Assembly: GCA_963802745.1 (NCBI GenBank)
Contig: CAWDKL010000044.1
Location: 62,001-126,000, forward strand
DNA from: JAJPKK01 sp963802745
GTDB taxonomy: Bacteria; Pseudomonadota; Alphaproteobacteria; Rhizobiales; Xanthobacteraceae
Direction: 5' to 3'
DNA length: 64,000 nucleotides
The notes beneath the pieces are model-generated. The model saw only the letters and a list, made by a program, of their open reading frames with translations. It was not told the origin of the DNA and did not search any database. Of this stretch, positions 9,151-16,871 are shown in pieces. The position numbers and the translations under genes were made by a program. Numbering within the stretch: the first letter of the stretch is position 1; the number at the start of each line of letters is the position of its first letter.

Positions 9151-10134
9151 CTAATTCAGCTTCAGCCCAATGGCGCGGATCACCGGGGTCCAGCGCGCGA
9201 TATCCTCGGCGACGAAATGCGCGGTTTTTTCCGGCGTCGAGTCCGGATACGGCTCCATGCCCTGGTCGATGAGATTGCGCCGCGCCTCCTCGGTGTCCAT
9301 GGCCTTGGCGGTGGCCGCCGCGATTTGCGCGATGATCGGCTTCGGGGTTTTGGCCGGGGCGAACAGCCCGGTGAAATTGAGCGAGATCATGCCGGGCAGC
9401 CCGGCCTCCACCGCGGTTGGGATATCCCGATCCGTTACCAGGCGCTCCGGCCCGGTCACCACGAGCATGCGCAGCTTGCCGGACTTGTGCAGTTCCAGCA
9501 CTTGGCCGGTGACGTTGGCGACGATCATCGGCACCTGACCGCTGATGACATCGGTCAGCGACGCGCCGGACCCCTTGTACGGGATGTGCAGGATGTTCGG
9601 CGTGCCGGAAAGCGACTTGAAAAATTCGCCGGCCAGATGCGTCATCGATCCGGTACCGGCGGAGCCGTAGACGAGCTTGCCGGGATTGGCTTTGGCGTAG
9701 GCGATCAGTTCCTGAAGTGTGTGCACCGGGAGGGCCGGCGTGACAATGAGCGTCAATGCCGTGACGGCGAGGATCGCGATCGGCTCGAAATCCCGGATCG
9801 GATCGTAGGGCGGCCTCGACATTTCGACGGGATTGAGCACTTGCGTTCCGGCACCGCCCAGGAGGAGCGTGTAACCGTCGGGCTGGGCGCGCGCAACTGC
9901 GGCGCCGCCCACCACCCCGCCGGCACCGCCCTGGTTCTCGATGAATACCGTCCCGAGCGGCCCCTTCACGCGGTCCGCCCATATGCGCGCCACCGCGTCG
10001 TTGACACCGCCGGGCACGAACGGCACCACCAGTTTGATGGGCCGGTCCGGATATTTGGACTGAGCAAGCGTGGGAAGCGTCATGCCGGCGCCAAGGGCGC
10101 CGGCCGCGGCGGCGAGAATGTCACGGCGGTTCAT
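9151..10134 (-). CDS. Bug/TctC-family tripartite tricarboxylate transporter substrate-binding protein
   Basis: A 327-residue periplasmic binding protein of the Bug (TctC) family, which captures small carboxylates and similar ligands for TTT transporters. The N-terminus has a Tat/Sec-like signal (MNRRDILAAAAGALGAG) ending near ALAQS. The mature protein opens with YPDRPIKLVVPFVPGG, the family signature, and has GSAGTGSMTHLAGEFFK in the middle. No tctA or tctB membrane gene is in the window, so it is an orphan receptor, a common state in proteobacteria with many Bug paralogues. The ligand is unknown. Confidence 0.9.
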   Translation of the reverse strand: MNRRDILAAAAGALGAGMTLPTLAQSKYPDRPIKLVVPFVPGGVNDAVARIWADRVKGPLGTVFIENQGGAGGVVGGAAVARAQPDGYTLLLGGAGTQVLNPVEMSRPPYDPIRDFEPIAILAVTALTLIVTPALPVHTLQELIAYAKANPGKLVYGSAGTGSMTHLAGEFFKSLSGTPNILHIPYKGSGASLTDVISGQVPMIVANVTGQVLELHKSGKLRMLVVTGPERLVTDRDIPTAVEAGLPGMISLNFTGLFAPAKTPKPIIAQIAAATAKAMDTEEARRNLIDQGMEPYPDSTPEKTAHFVAEDIARWTPVIRAIGLKLN

Positions 10135-10325
10135 TGGGTCGATTCCTCACGCCGCCAAGGCGACGACCGCTATAACAGGCCTAACAATTCGCTCACCGTC
10201 AAGCCTCGGCGTGGCCATCGGTGGCCATCGTCCGCCATCATATCGCGCAGGACCCAGGCTTGAGCCGCTCATGAACTCCATCGGCTCGCGTTGACGGCTT
10301 TGGGAAAGCCGTCCTTGGCCAATGC
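10135..10325. other. Intergenic region with a 9-bp hairpin
   Basis: No gene is apparent. GACGGCTTT-GGG-AAAGCCGTC at 10293-10313 is a perfect 9-bp stem with a 3-base loop, without a T-run on either strand. It lies between the upstream end of the Bug gene and the terminator of the DUF5666-like gene. Confidence 0.4.
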
Positions 10326-10352
10326 AAAAACGGCCCGGCATCCGCCGGGCCG
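10326..10352 (-). terminator. Rho-independent terminator of the DUF5666-like gene
   Basis: On the minus strand, CGGCCCGGC-GGAT-GCCGGGCCG forms a perfect 9-bp GC stem with a 4-base loop and is followed at once by TTTTTG. It lies 43 bases past the stop of the minus-strand gene at 10396-11016. This is a textbook intrinsic terminator. Confidence 0.9.
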
Positions 10353-10395
10353 CACAGTTTTCAAGCACGCCGCGATCCGTGCGAACCGGGTTCGA

Positions 10396-11016
10396 TCACT
10401 TCGGCTCGACGCCGTTGCGGCCGACATTGATGCGCGCCGCGGTGAAGGTTCCGTCCGGCTTCTTGGTGGCGGCGTTGATCGCGATTGCCGCGCCGGGCTT
10501 GAGCTCGCTCTTGTCGCCGACTTCATAACGCACGATCGACGTGGTCGGTCCGACGACGATCTTCTTCTCGCCGCCCTGGTATTTCACGGTGATCACCGGC
10601 CCGCTGACGCCGCTCACCGCCTGGCCGACGGCGCCGTTGGTCATGGTGCCGACCCCGGAGCCGTAAGCCGTCCCGTCCCAGCCGTCGCGGTGGCCGTCGC
10701 CCTGCCCGCGCTGCGATTCGGCGAAGATGTGAACCTCGACGGCCTTTTGGGTGCCGTCCGGTTGCGGCATCGCGCCGCTGCCGATGTAGGAGCCTTCCTT
10801 GATATCGGCGACGGAAGCCTTGAGCACGCCGACCACGGCAGCCTTGTCGGTCAACATCACCGTTGCGGGGGTACCATTTGGCGTCTTGATGATCAGCGTG
10901 TTGCCGTTGACCTTCTCGATCGTGCCGCGCAGGCGCTGCGTCTGTTGCGCCGAAGCCGCCGTTACGGTGATTGCCGAGGCCAAAGCCGCGACGGCCAAAA
11001 TCCGCATGTTGGTCAT
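10396..11016 (-). CDS. Secreted DUF5666-like protein
   Basis: A 206-residue exported protein of unknown function. A signal peptide (MRILAVAALASAITVTAASA) is followed by repeated beta-rich segments such as RLRGTIEKVNGNTLIIKTPN and AVSGVSGPVITVKYQGGEKKI. These resemble the small OB-like units of DUF5666-type proteins, which often bind metals or sit in the envelope. The chosen ATG at 11016 is preceded by GGGAGG at good spacing. An open frame runs further upstream without a ribosome-binding site. A strong terminator follows at 10326-10352, so it is probably a single-gene transcript. Confidence 0.75.
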   Translation of the reverse strand: MTNMRILAVAALASAITVTAASAQQTQRLRGTIEKVNGNTLIIKTPNGTPATVMLTDKAAVVGVLKASVADIKEGSYIGSGAMPQPDGTQKAVEVHIFAESQRGQGDGHRDGWDGTAYGSGVGTMTNGAVGQAVSGVSGPVITVKYQGGEKKIVVGPTTSIVRYEVGDKSELKPGAAIAINAATKKPDGTFTAARINVGRNGVEPK

Positions 11017-11131
11017 ATCGAACCTCCCTTGGGGGTGTCTTTGGGGATGAAGCGCGGCGGAGCTTACACCGCCGGGCGTCGAAAGCGAAGGGGCCAAGGT
11101 TGCTGGGTTGCTGGCGGTTATTGGCTGCCGA

Positions 11132-12614
11132 TCAGGCGGGGCCGATCGGAAACGCGAGAAACTTGATACCGTCGCTCGATCGCACGCGCAGCAGCACCGT
11201 CATCTTGCCGGCCTTCTGCGCGTTGTCCATCACGTTTCGCAGATCGCTCACTGACGCGACCTTCTTGCCGCCGGCCTGGAGGATGACATCTCCACGGGCG
11301 AGCCCCTGATCGGCGGCAACCCCGTCCGGATCCACATTGGTGACCACGACGCCGCCGACACTTGGCGCGACTTGCATTCCAAGCCGCGGCACGCTGGTGC
11401 CCTTCTGCTTCGGAATCACCGTGGGGGTCTTGCTGTCGCGCTGATCGGTGAGGTTGCCCAGCACGACGTGGAACGTCTTTTCCTCGCCGTTGCGGATGAC
11501 GCCGACCGTCGCGGTGGAACCCGGCACCAAGTTGCTGATGGTCCTGGCAACCTCCCGGCCGTCGTGCGCCGGCTTGCCATTGATCGATACGATGACGTCG
11601 CCGGACTCGATTCCCGCCTTGGCGGCCGGTGCCCCGGCCGTCGGTTCGGCAACCAAGGCGCCAACCACCGATTTCAACCCCAGGTCGCTGACGAGGTCCG
11701 GCGTGATCTCCTGGATCTGCACCCCGATCCAGCCGCGCGTAACCTTCCCGGATGTCTTAAGCTGGGCTACGACCGGCTTGACCATCTCGGCGGGAATCGC
11801 AAACGCAATGCCGACCGATCCTCCGGTCGGCGTTACGATCGCGGTGTTGACGCCGACCACCTTGCCGTCGAGGTCGAAGGTCGGCCCACCGGAATTGCCG
11901 CGATTGACCGCCGCATCGAGCTGGATGAAATCGTCATAGGGGCCGGCGCCAAGGTCGCGGCCGCGGGCCGAGACGATCCCGGCCGTCACCGAGCCGCCCA
12001 GGCCGAACGGATTACCCACCGCCAGGACCCAATCGCCGATCCGGGGACTTGTATCGGCGAACGTGACGAACGGCACCGTGCCGGCCCCGTCCACTTTGAT
12101 GAGCGCGACATCGGAGCGTTCGTCCGCCCCGATCACCCGCGCGGTGAAGACGCGGCCGTCGTCGGTAATAACATCCACCCGGTCGGCCATGTCCACCACG
12201 TGGAAATTGGTCACCGCGTAACCGTCCGCGGAAATGAAGAAGCCAGAACCTTGCCCGGTCAAGACGTTGCGGCCGCGCGGTTGCCCGTCGTCCGGCGCGT
12301 CGGGGCCGAACCGGTGCAAGAAACGTTCGCCCGCTGCCGCCTCCTTGGATCGCTTGGCGGCGCCGATCCGGACCCGAACCGAGACGACGGCGGGCTTGAC
12401 GCGATCGACGATGTCCGCAAAGCCCACGGATCGCGCGTTCAACCTGCTTCACCGTGCTGGCCGGCACGTCCAATGCCTGCACCATGCCGATGGCGGCAAG
12501 CTGTCCCGCCGCAAGAACCGCCAACGCGGTGCATACACGCATACGCCAGCCCCACGGTCCGCGGAACTTGCCATCGGCTGCCGTTGAAATCCAGGCCGAC
12601 GCTCCTGCCATCAT
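11132..12614 (-). CDS. degP: DegP/HtrA-family periplasmic serine protease (frameshifted near its N-terminus)
   Basis: Trypsin-like Do/HtrA protease with two PDZ domains for envelope protein quality control. In the frame that opens at 12442 the catalytic His81 (NFHVVDMADRV), Asp111 (ERSDVALIKV) and Ser184 (NRGNSGGPTFD) are all present. A first PDZ domain (GVQIQEITPDLVSDLG) and a second, shorter one follow. The signal or anchor segment (MRVCTALAVLAAGQLAA) and the linker LDVPASTVKQVERA are in the frame one base away. The two meet near 12430, and removing the A from GCGCGATCC joins them. The likely start is ATG 12614, with GGAGG just upstream; ATG 12542 is an alternative. Confidence 0.85.
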
Positions 12615-12949
12615 GGGCCTCCATTGCTGCCGATCGACACGCGCGGGCGGCGACGCAAGTCTCATTCCGCCGCCTCCGCAGCCAAGCGTGATATGCGCTC
12701 CGGCGGCGATGACCGCAATGCTGCTTTTGCACCAGCGATTGCCGTTTCTTGTCTGCGTGATGCCCGTACCCCGGTGGTTGGCCCTTGGCCTGTCGCGCGA
12801 GAGGCGGCGGCGAGCGGTATTGACAGCGCAACCACCGTCGTCATCATGCCGGTCCGGAATAGACATCGTTTCGGCCCCGGCGAAACGGCCGAACTTGCCG
12901 GGCCGTGGTTTGGCGTCTGCGGTATCGGCGAAAAACGTGGAGAGATGTC
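12615..12949. other. Divergent intergenic region, no gene seen
   Basis: About 335 bp between the starts of degP (minus) and the membrane-protein gene (plus), which must hold both promoters. Open frames exist on both strands but show no signal peptide, motif or plausible ribosome-binding site. A TTGACA at 12820-12825 has no convincing -10 partner. Confidence 0.4.
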
Positions 12950-13654
12950 ATGTCGATGGCCATAGGGCAACCAAGTGTGCGCGCATCTGACCGGATTTTC
13001 TTTACCGGAATGGCCTTGGCTGCGGCGCTGACTTTGTTCCTCGGATTTGCCCGGAGCTATTTTCTTCGTGGTGCGGAGCTTCCCGCGCTCACGCCGCTAT
13101 ATCACGTGCATGGCGCGCTGTTTTCAGCCTGGATTGTGCTGCTCGTGGCGCAAACCTCTCTGGTGGCCGCCGGCCGTACCGATATCCATCGCACCTTGGG
13201 CATCGCGGGAGCGGTCTTGGCGGCGGTGGTATTTATCGTCGGCGTCACGGTATCGATCGAGACGCTGCGGCGCCAGGTCGGGTCGCTCGGCCGCGATCCC
13301 CGCGTCTTCATCTCGATCCCGCTCGGCGACATCATCGTATTCGGTGTTTTGGTGACCGCCGCAATCGTGCAGCGATGGCGGAGCGAAACCCATAAGCGGC
13401 TGATGTTGCTGGCGACCATTTCGATCTTGACCGCCGCCATCGCCCGCTTTCTCGCCGCCGGGCCGGTCGGCGTGTTTCTCGGGACCGACGCTTTCGTCCT
13501 GGCGCTCGTCGTCTATGATCTCGTTTCGCGCGGGCGGTTGCATCCGGCGACCCTTTGGGGTGGCGCGATGGTCGTGGGGTTCAAGCCGCTGCTCTACTAC
13601 GTGGTCTCCGGCACGCCGGCGTGGCTGGCATTTGCCGACGCTTTGCGTGGTTAG
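12950..13654 (+). CDS. Multi-pass integral membrane protein of unknown function
   Basis: A 234-residue protein with six to seven hydrophobic segments: near the N-terminus IFFTGMALAAALTLFLGFA, then HGALFSAWIVLLVAQ, IAGAVLAAVVFIVGVTV, IIVFGVLVTAAIVQ, LMLLATISILTAAIA, and a final pair. His residues in YHVHGALF and RTDIHRTLG, and THKRLMLLA, recall haem-binding or DUF2306-like membrane proteins, but I cannot place it in a family. ATG 12950 follows a GGAGAG site. It is transcribed away from degP, with no clear operon partner. Confidence 0.7.
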   Translation: MSMAIGQPSVRASDRIFFTGMALAAALTLFLGFARSYFLRGAELPALTPLYHVHGALFSAWIVLLVAQTSLVAAGRTDIHRTLGIAGAVLAAVVFIVGVTVSIETLRRQVGSLGRDPRVFISIPLGDIIVFGVLVTAAIVQRWRSETHKRLMLLATISILTAAIARFLAAGPVGVFLGTDAFVLALVVYDLVSRGRLHPATLWGGAMVVGFKPLLYYVVSGTPAWLAFADALRG

Positions 13655-13844
13655 CGGAAGAGCGCCCAGTCCGCGCGACGCTTGCGGAGCTTGGCCTGGC
13701 CACCCGAACCCGCCGCCGCCTGGACGGATGCTGATTCCGCGTTGGCTGAATACCTGATTGGCGAAGCCTTGGACACCAGCCCCGGCGCAATGAGCCGGCC
13801 GCTCCGTGTTATCGGCTGCGTGAAGGCGTTACGGGGAGGTAACG

Positions 13845-14936
13845 GTGCCGCAAGCGACCAACCGCCGGCTGTCAGCGCTATGCGACTGCTGCATCGCGCC
13901 GTTTGCCGCGACCGGGGTGAACCGGCGCCGGTTGCTGGCCGACGGCGCTGCTACGGCGACGACGGTAGCAGCGGCGGGCACGCCGAAAGCCTTTGCCCAA
14001 GCTGCCCCGCACCGCATCGACGTCCACCATCACGTTTCGCCGCCCACCTGGCTTGCTGCGGTCAAGAGTATCAAGCAAGATCAGCCGCCGATGGCGAACT
14101 GGTCGGTGCGGCAGTCGCTCGACGACATGGATGCGGGCGGCGTCGCGACCGCAATCACGTCGCCGACGACACCGCAGGTCACCGGGTTCGACAAAGCCAC
14201 GGCAGCCCGGCTCGCGCGCGAATTGAACGAGTATTGCAAAAAGCTGGAGAGCGACCACAAGGGCCGCTTCGGCACCTTCGCCATGCTGCCGTTCCCCCAT
14301 ATCGACGCCTGCCTGGAGGAAATCGCCTACGCGTTCGACGTGCTCAAGGTCGACGGCATCGGCTGCATGACCAGCTACGGCGACAAATGGCTGGGCTACG
14401 CCGAGTTCGAACCGGTGTGGGAGGAACTCAACCGCCGCAAGGCGACGGTTTACACGCATCCGACCGTGCCCAATTGCTGCGTCAATCTGGTTCGCGGCAT
14501 CAGTGATGTCTACATCGAATTCGGCACCGACACGACCCGCTCGATCTTCAGCCTGATCTTCAGCGGCAGCTCGCAAAAAAACAAGCATATCAATTGGATA
14601 TGGTCGCATGGCGGCGGCGCGCTGACGGCCTTTGCGGAACGCTTCCTGGTTCAGGCGCTGATCCAGCCGCCTTACGCCGGCAAGATTGCCCGCGAAACCG
14701 TGGAGAGCGAACTTCGGCGCTTCCATTACGACACCGCGCAGGTCGCCAATAACGTAACGCTGTCCGCGATGGTGCAGCTCATGCCGATATCGCAGATCGT
14801 CTACGGCACCGATTTTCCGTTTCGGACCGCTGCCGACAACACCAAAGGGGTGACCGCATTCTTCAAGGGCGATGACCTCAAGGCCGTCGATCGCGACAAT
14901 GCGCTGCGGCTGATCCCCCGGCTGAACGGCGCCTGA
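13845..14936 (+). CDS. Amidohydrolase-2 family protein with Tat-like signal (ACMSD-like)
   Basis: A 363-residue TIM-barrel metal enzyme of the amidohydrolase-2 family, which includes the decarboxylases ACMSD and gamma-resorcylate decarboxylase. The metal-binding HxH is in HRIDVHHHVSPP near residue 60. Later expected ligands are in TVYTHPTV, NWIWSHGGGAL and the Asp of IVYGTDFPF. The N-terminus has NRRRLLADG followed by an Ala-rich stretch, a twin-arginine-like signal, so the enzyme may act in the periplasm. The start is GTG 13845, 5 bases after GGGGAGG. Whether it is a decarboxylase or a hydrolase is not decidable. Confidence 0.85.
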   Translation: MPQATNRRLSALCDCCIAPFAATGVNRRRLLADGAATATTVAAAGTPKAFAQAAPHRIDVHHHVSPPTWLAAVKSIKQDQPPMANWSVRQSLDDMDAGGVATAITSPTTPQVTGFDKATAARLARELNEYCKKLESDHKGRFGTFAMLPFPHIDACLEEIAYAFDVLKVDGIGCMTSYGDKWLGYAEFEPVWEELNRRKATVYTHPTVPNCCVNLVRGISDVYIEFGTDTTRSIFSLIFSGSSQKNKHINWIWSHGGGALTAFAERFLVQALIQPPYAGKIARETVESELRRFHYDTAQVANNVTLSAMVQLMPISQIVYGTDFPFRTAADNTKGVTAFFKGDDLKAVDRDNALRLIPRLNGA

Positions 14937-15057
14937 CTTCCGCTCGGAGGCACTGCGATGCCGCACCAACCTTCGCTTATGGTGGCGCATATCCGAGCAC
15001 GCCGGCCACCCGTAATCTATTGACCCCTTCGCGGCTGCGTCCCACATTGAGCGCGGA

Positions 15058-16539
15058 ATGACCGTACCGCGCCTGCCCTCGAACCTCGAACCGCCCCGCA
15101 TGGACGCGCTGGCGCGCCTGCCGGTGTTTTTCGCCCTTGCGGGCAAACGCGCCGTGGTGGCGGGCGGCGATCCGCAAGCGGCATGGAAGGCGGAACTGCT
15201 GTCCGCCGCCGGTGCCGACGTAACGGTGTTCGCGGCCGCACCATGCGAGGAAATGGTGGCGCTGGCCGGCAGTCCGCCGCGCGGGCCGGTGAGGATCCAA
15301 TCGCGTGGCTGGAGCGCGGCCGATCTGGCGGGCGCCGCGATGGCGGTAGGGGCTTTTCCGGACGATGAGGAGGCGGCTGCATTCGCGGCCACGGCCCGCG
15401 CGGCCGGTGTGCCGGTGAACATCGTCGATAAGCCGGCCTATTGCGATTTCACCTTCGGAGCCATCGTCAACCGCTCGCCGCTGGTGATCGGCATTTCGAC
15501 CGATGGCGCCGCGCCGGTATTCAGCATGGCGATTCGCGCCAGGCTCGAAGCCATGATCCCGAACGGCTTTGCCCGCTGGGCCGAGGCGGCGCGGCGCTGG
15601 CGCGGCGCGTTGGTCGCGACCGGGCTCGCCGCTGCCGGCCGGCGGCGCTTCTGGCGCGGTTTTGCCGATCACGCCATCCAACACCCTGATCGCGAGCCTA
15701 ACCAGGCCGATTTCGACGCCGTGCTGGCCGCTGCGGCGGACGAACGCGTCCGCCCCGACGGCGGATCGGTGACGCTGGTCGGCGCCGGGCCGGGCGATCC
15801 GGAACTGCTCACGCTGCGCGCTGTGCGGGCGCTGCAAGCCGCCGACGTGATTTTGATCGACGACCTGGTGGCGCCGGCCATTCTGGATTTTGCCCGCCGC
15901 GAAGCCAAGAAAATGCTGGTCGGCAAGACCGGTCACGGTCCCTCCTGCAAGCAGGAGGATATCAGCGCCCTGATGGTGACGCTTGCCAAGGCCGGCAAGC
16001 AGGTGGTGCGCCTCAAGGGCGGCGATCCGATGATCTTCGGCCGCGCCACCGAGGAGATCGCCGCCTGCCGCGCGGCCGGCATTCCGGTGGAAGTGGTGCC
16101 GGGCATCAGCGCCGCCCAAGGCGCCGCGAGCCGGCTCGGCGTCTCGCTGACCCACCGGGCCCGCGCGCGCCGCCTGCAATATGTCACCGGTCATGGCTCC
16201 GACGGCCGGCTGCCGGCCGATATCGACTGGACCAGCATCGCGGATCCGTCCGCGACCACGATCGTCTACATGCCCTCGAAGACGCTCGCGGCGTTCGTGG
16301 CCGCCGCGATGAAGCACGGCCTCTCCGCGGAAACCCCCGCCGTCGCGATGTTTAATGCGACGCGCCCGAACGAGGCCATGATCGCCGCCACGATCGCGGA
16401 ATTGCCGGCGCGGCTCCAGGCGGCCGCCATTGCGGGCCCGGTGGTGGTCATGATCGGCCGGGTGTTCGAACCGGCGGCGAACACCGAAGCGGCGGACATG
16501 CCGGGCGTGCAGGCGACAAGCCACGCGGCCTCCGGATAG
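15058..16539 (+). CDS. cysG: Siroheme synthase CysG (uroporphyrinogen-III methyltransferase plus dehydrogenase/ferrochelatase)
   Basis: A 493-residue bifunctional fusion that makes siroheme for sulfite or nitrite reductase. The N-terminal third is the precorrin-2 dehydrogenase/ferrochelatase with an NAD-binding region (GKRAVVAGGD) and IVNRSPLVIGISTDGAAP. The C-terminal part is the SAM-dependent uroporphyrinogen-III methyltransferase: VTLVGAGPGDPELLTLRA, VRLKGGDPMIFGR and EVVPGISAAQGAASRLG. ATG 15058 is taken as the start; ATG 15100 is possible. Its client sulfite reductase lies 30 kb away at 47010-48669, whereas many relatives keep these genes together. Confidence 0.93.
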   Translation: MTVPRLPSNLEPPRMDALARLPVFFALAGKRAVVAGGDPQAAWKAELLSAAGADVTVFAAAPCEEMVALAGSPPRGPVRIQSRGWSAADLAGAAMAVGAFPDDEEAAAFAATARAAGVPVNIVDKPAYCDFTFGAIVNRSPLVIGISTDGAAPVFSMAIRARLEAMIPNGFARWAEAARRWRGALVATGLAAAGRRRFWRGFADHAIQHPDREPNQADFDAVLAAAADERVRPDGGSVTLVGAGPGDPELLTLRAVRALQAADVILIDDLVAPAILDFARREAKKMLVGKTGHGPSCKQEDISALMVTLAKAGKQVVRLKGGDPMIFGRATEEIAACRAAGIPVEVVPGISAAQGAASRLGVSLTHRARARRLQYVTGHGSDGRLPADIDWTSIADPSATTIVYMPSKTLAAFVAAAMKHGLSAETPAVAMFNATRPNEAMIAATIAELPARLQAAAIAGPVVVMIGRVFEPAANTEAADMPGVQATSHAASG

Positions 16540-16543
16540 ACCC

Positions 16544-16796
16544 AATACCGTTCACTTAACTCGGAGTTGCGCGCGTTCCCTCTCCCCATCGTTCTTCACG
16601 ATGGGGAGAGGGCTAGGGTGAGGGCAGGTGCGCGCCAGGGCGTCGGGGGTAATCTGGCATTCGCTGCTGCTACAGGAGACGATCGGTCGCGCCGTCAGTG
16701 CGGGCGCCTGCCCCTCACCCTGACCCTCTCCCCGCGGTGTGAAGAACACCGTGGGGAGAGGGGAGGCGCGCAACCTCGGGTTAAGTGAACGGTATT
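16544..16796. mobile_element. 253-bp MITE/REPIN-like element with long inverted arms
   Basis: The element starts with AATACCGTTCACTTAAC and ends with its exact reverse complement (17 of 17). Similarity between the arms continues imperfectly for about 95 bp each, around a roughly 60-bp centre. Each arm holds a nested hairpin: left CCCTCTCCCCATCG-TTCTTCA-CGATGGGGAGAGGG (16578-16612, perfect 14 bp), right CCCTCTCCCC...GGGGAGAGGG (16724-16762). Both are followed or preceded by a CCTCACCCT/AGGGTGAGG tract. It encodes no transposase. No clear target-site duplication is visible. It sits between cysG and the start of the MmeI-like gene, 75 bp from that ATG. Confidence 0.85.
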
Positions 16797-16871
16797 AAGC
16801 TTGACCACGCCGGCAATCGCACAGCACACGCGCACGTTCGCGATTTGTGCGAATCGCTGTACGCTGCCGCA

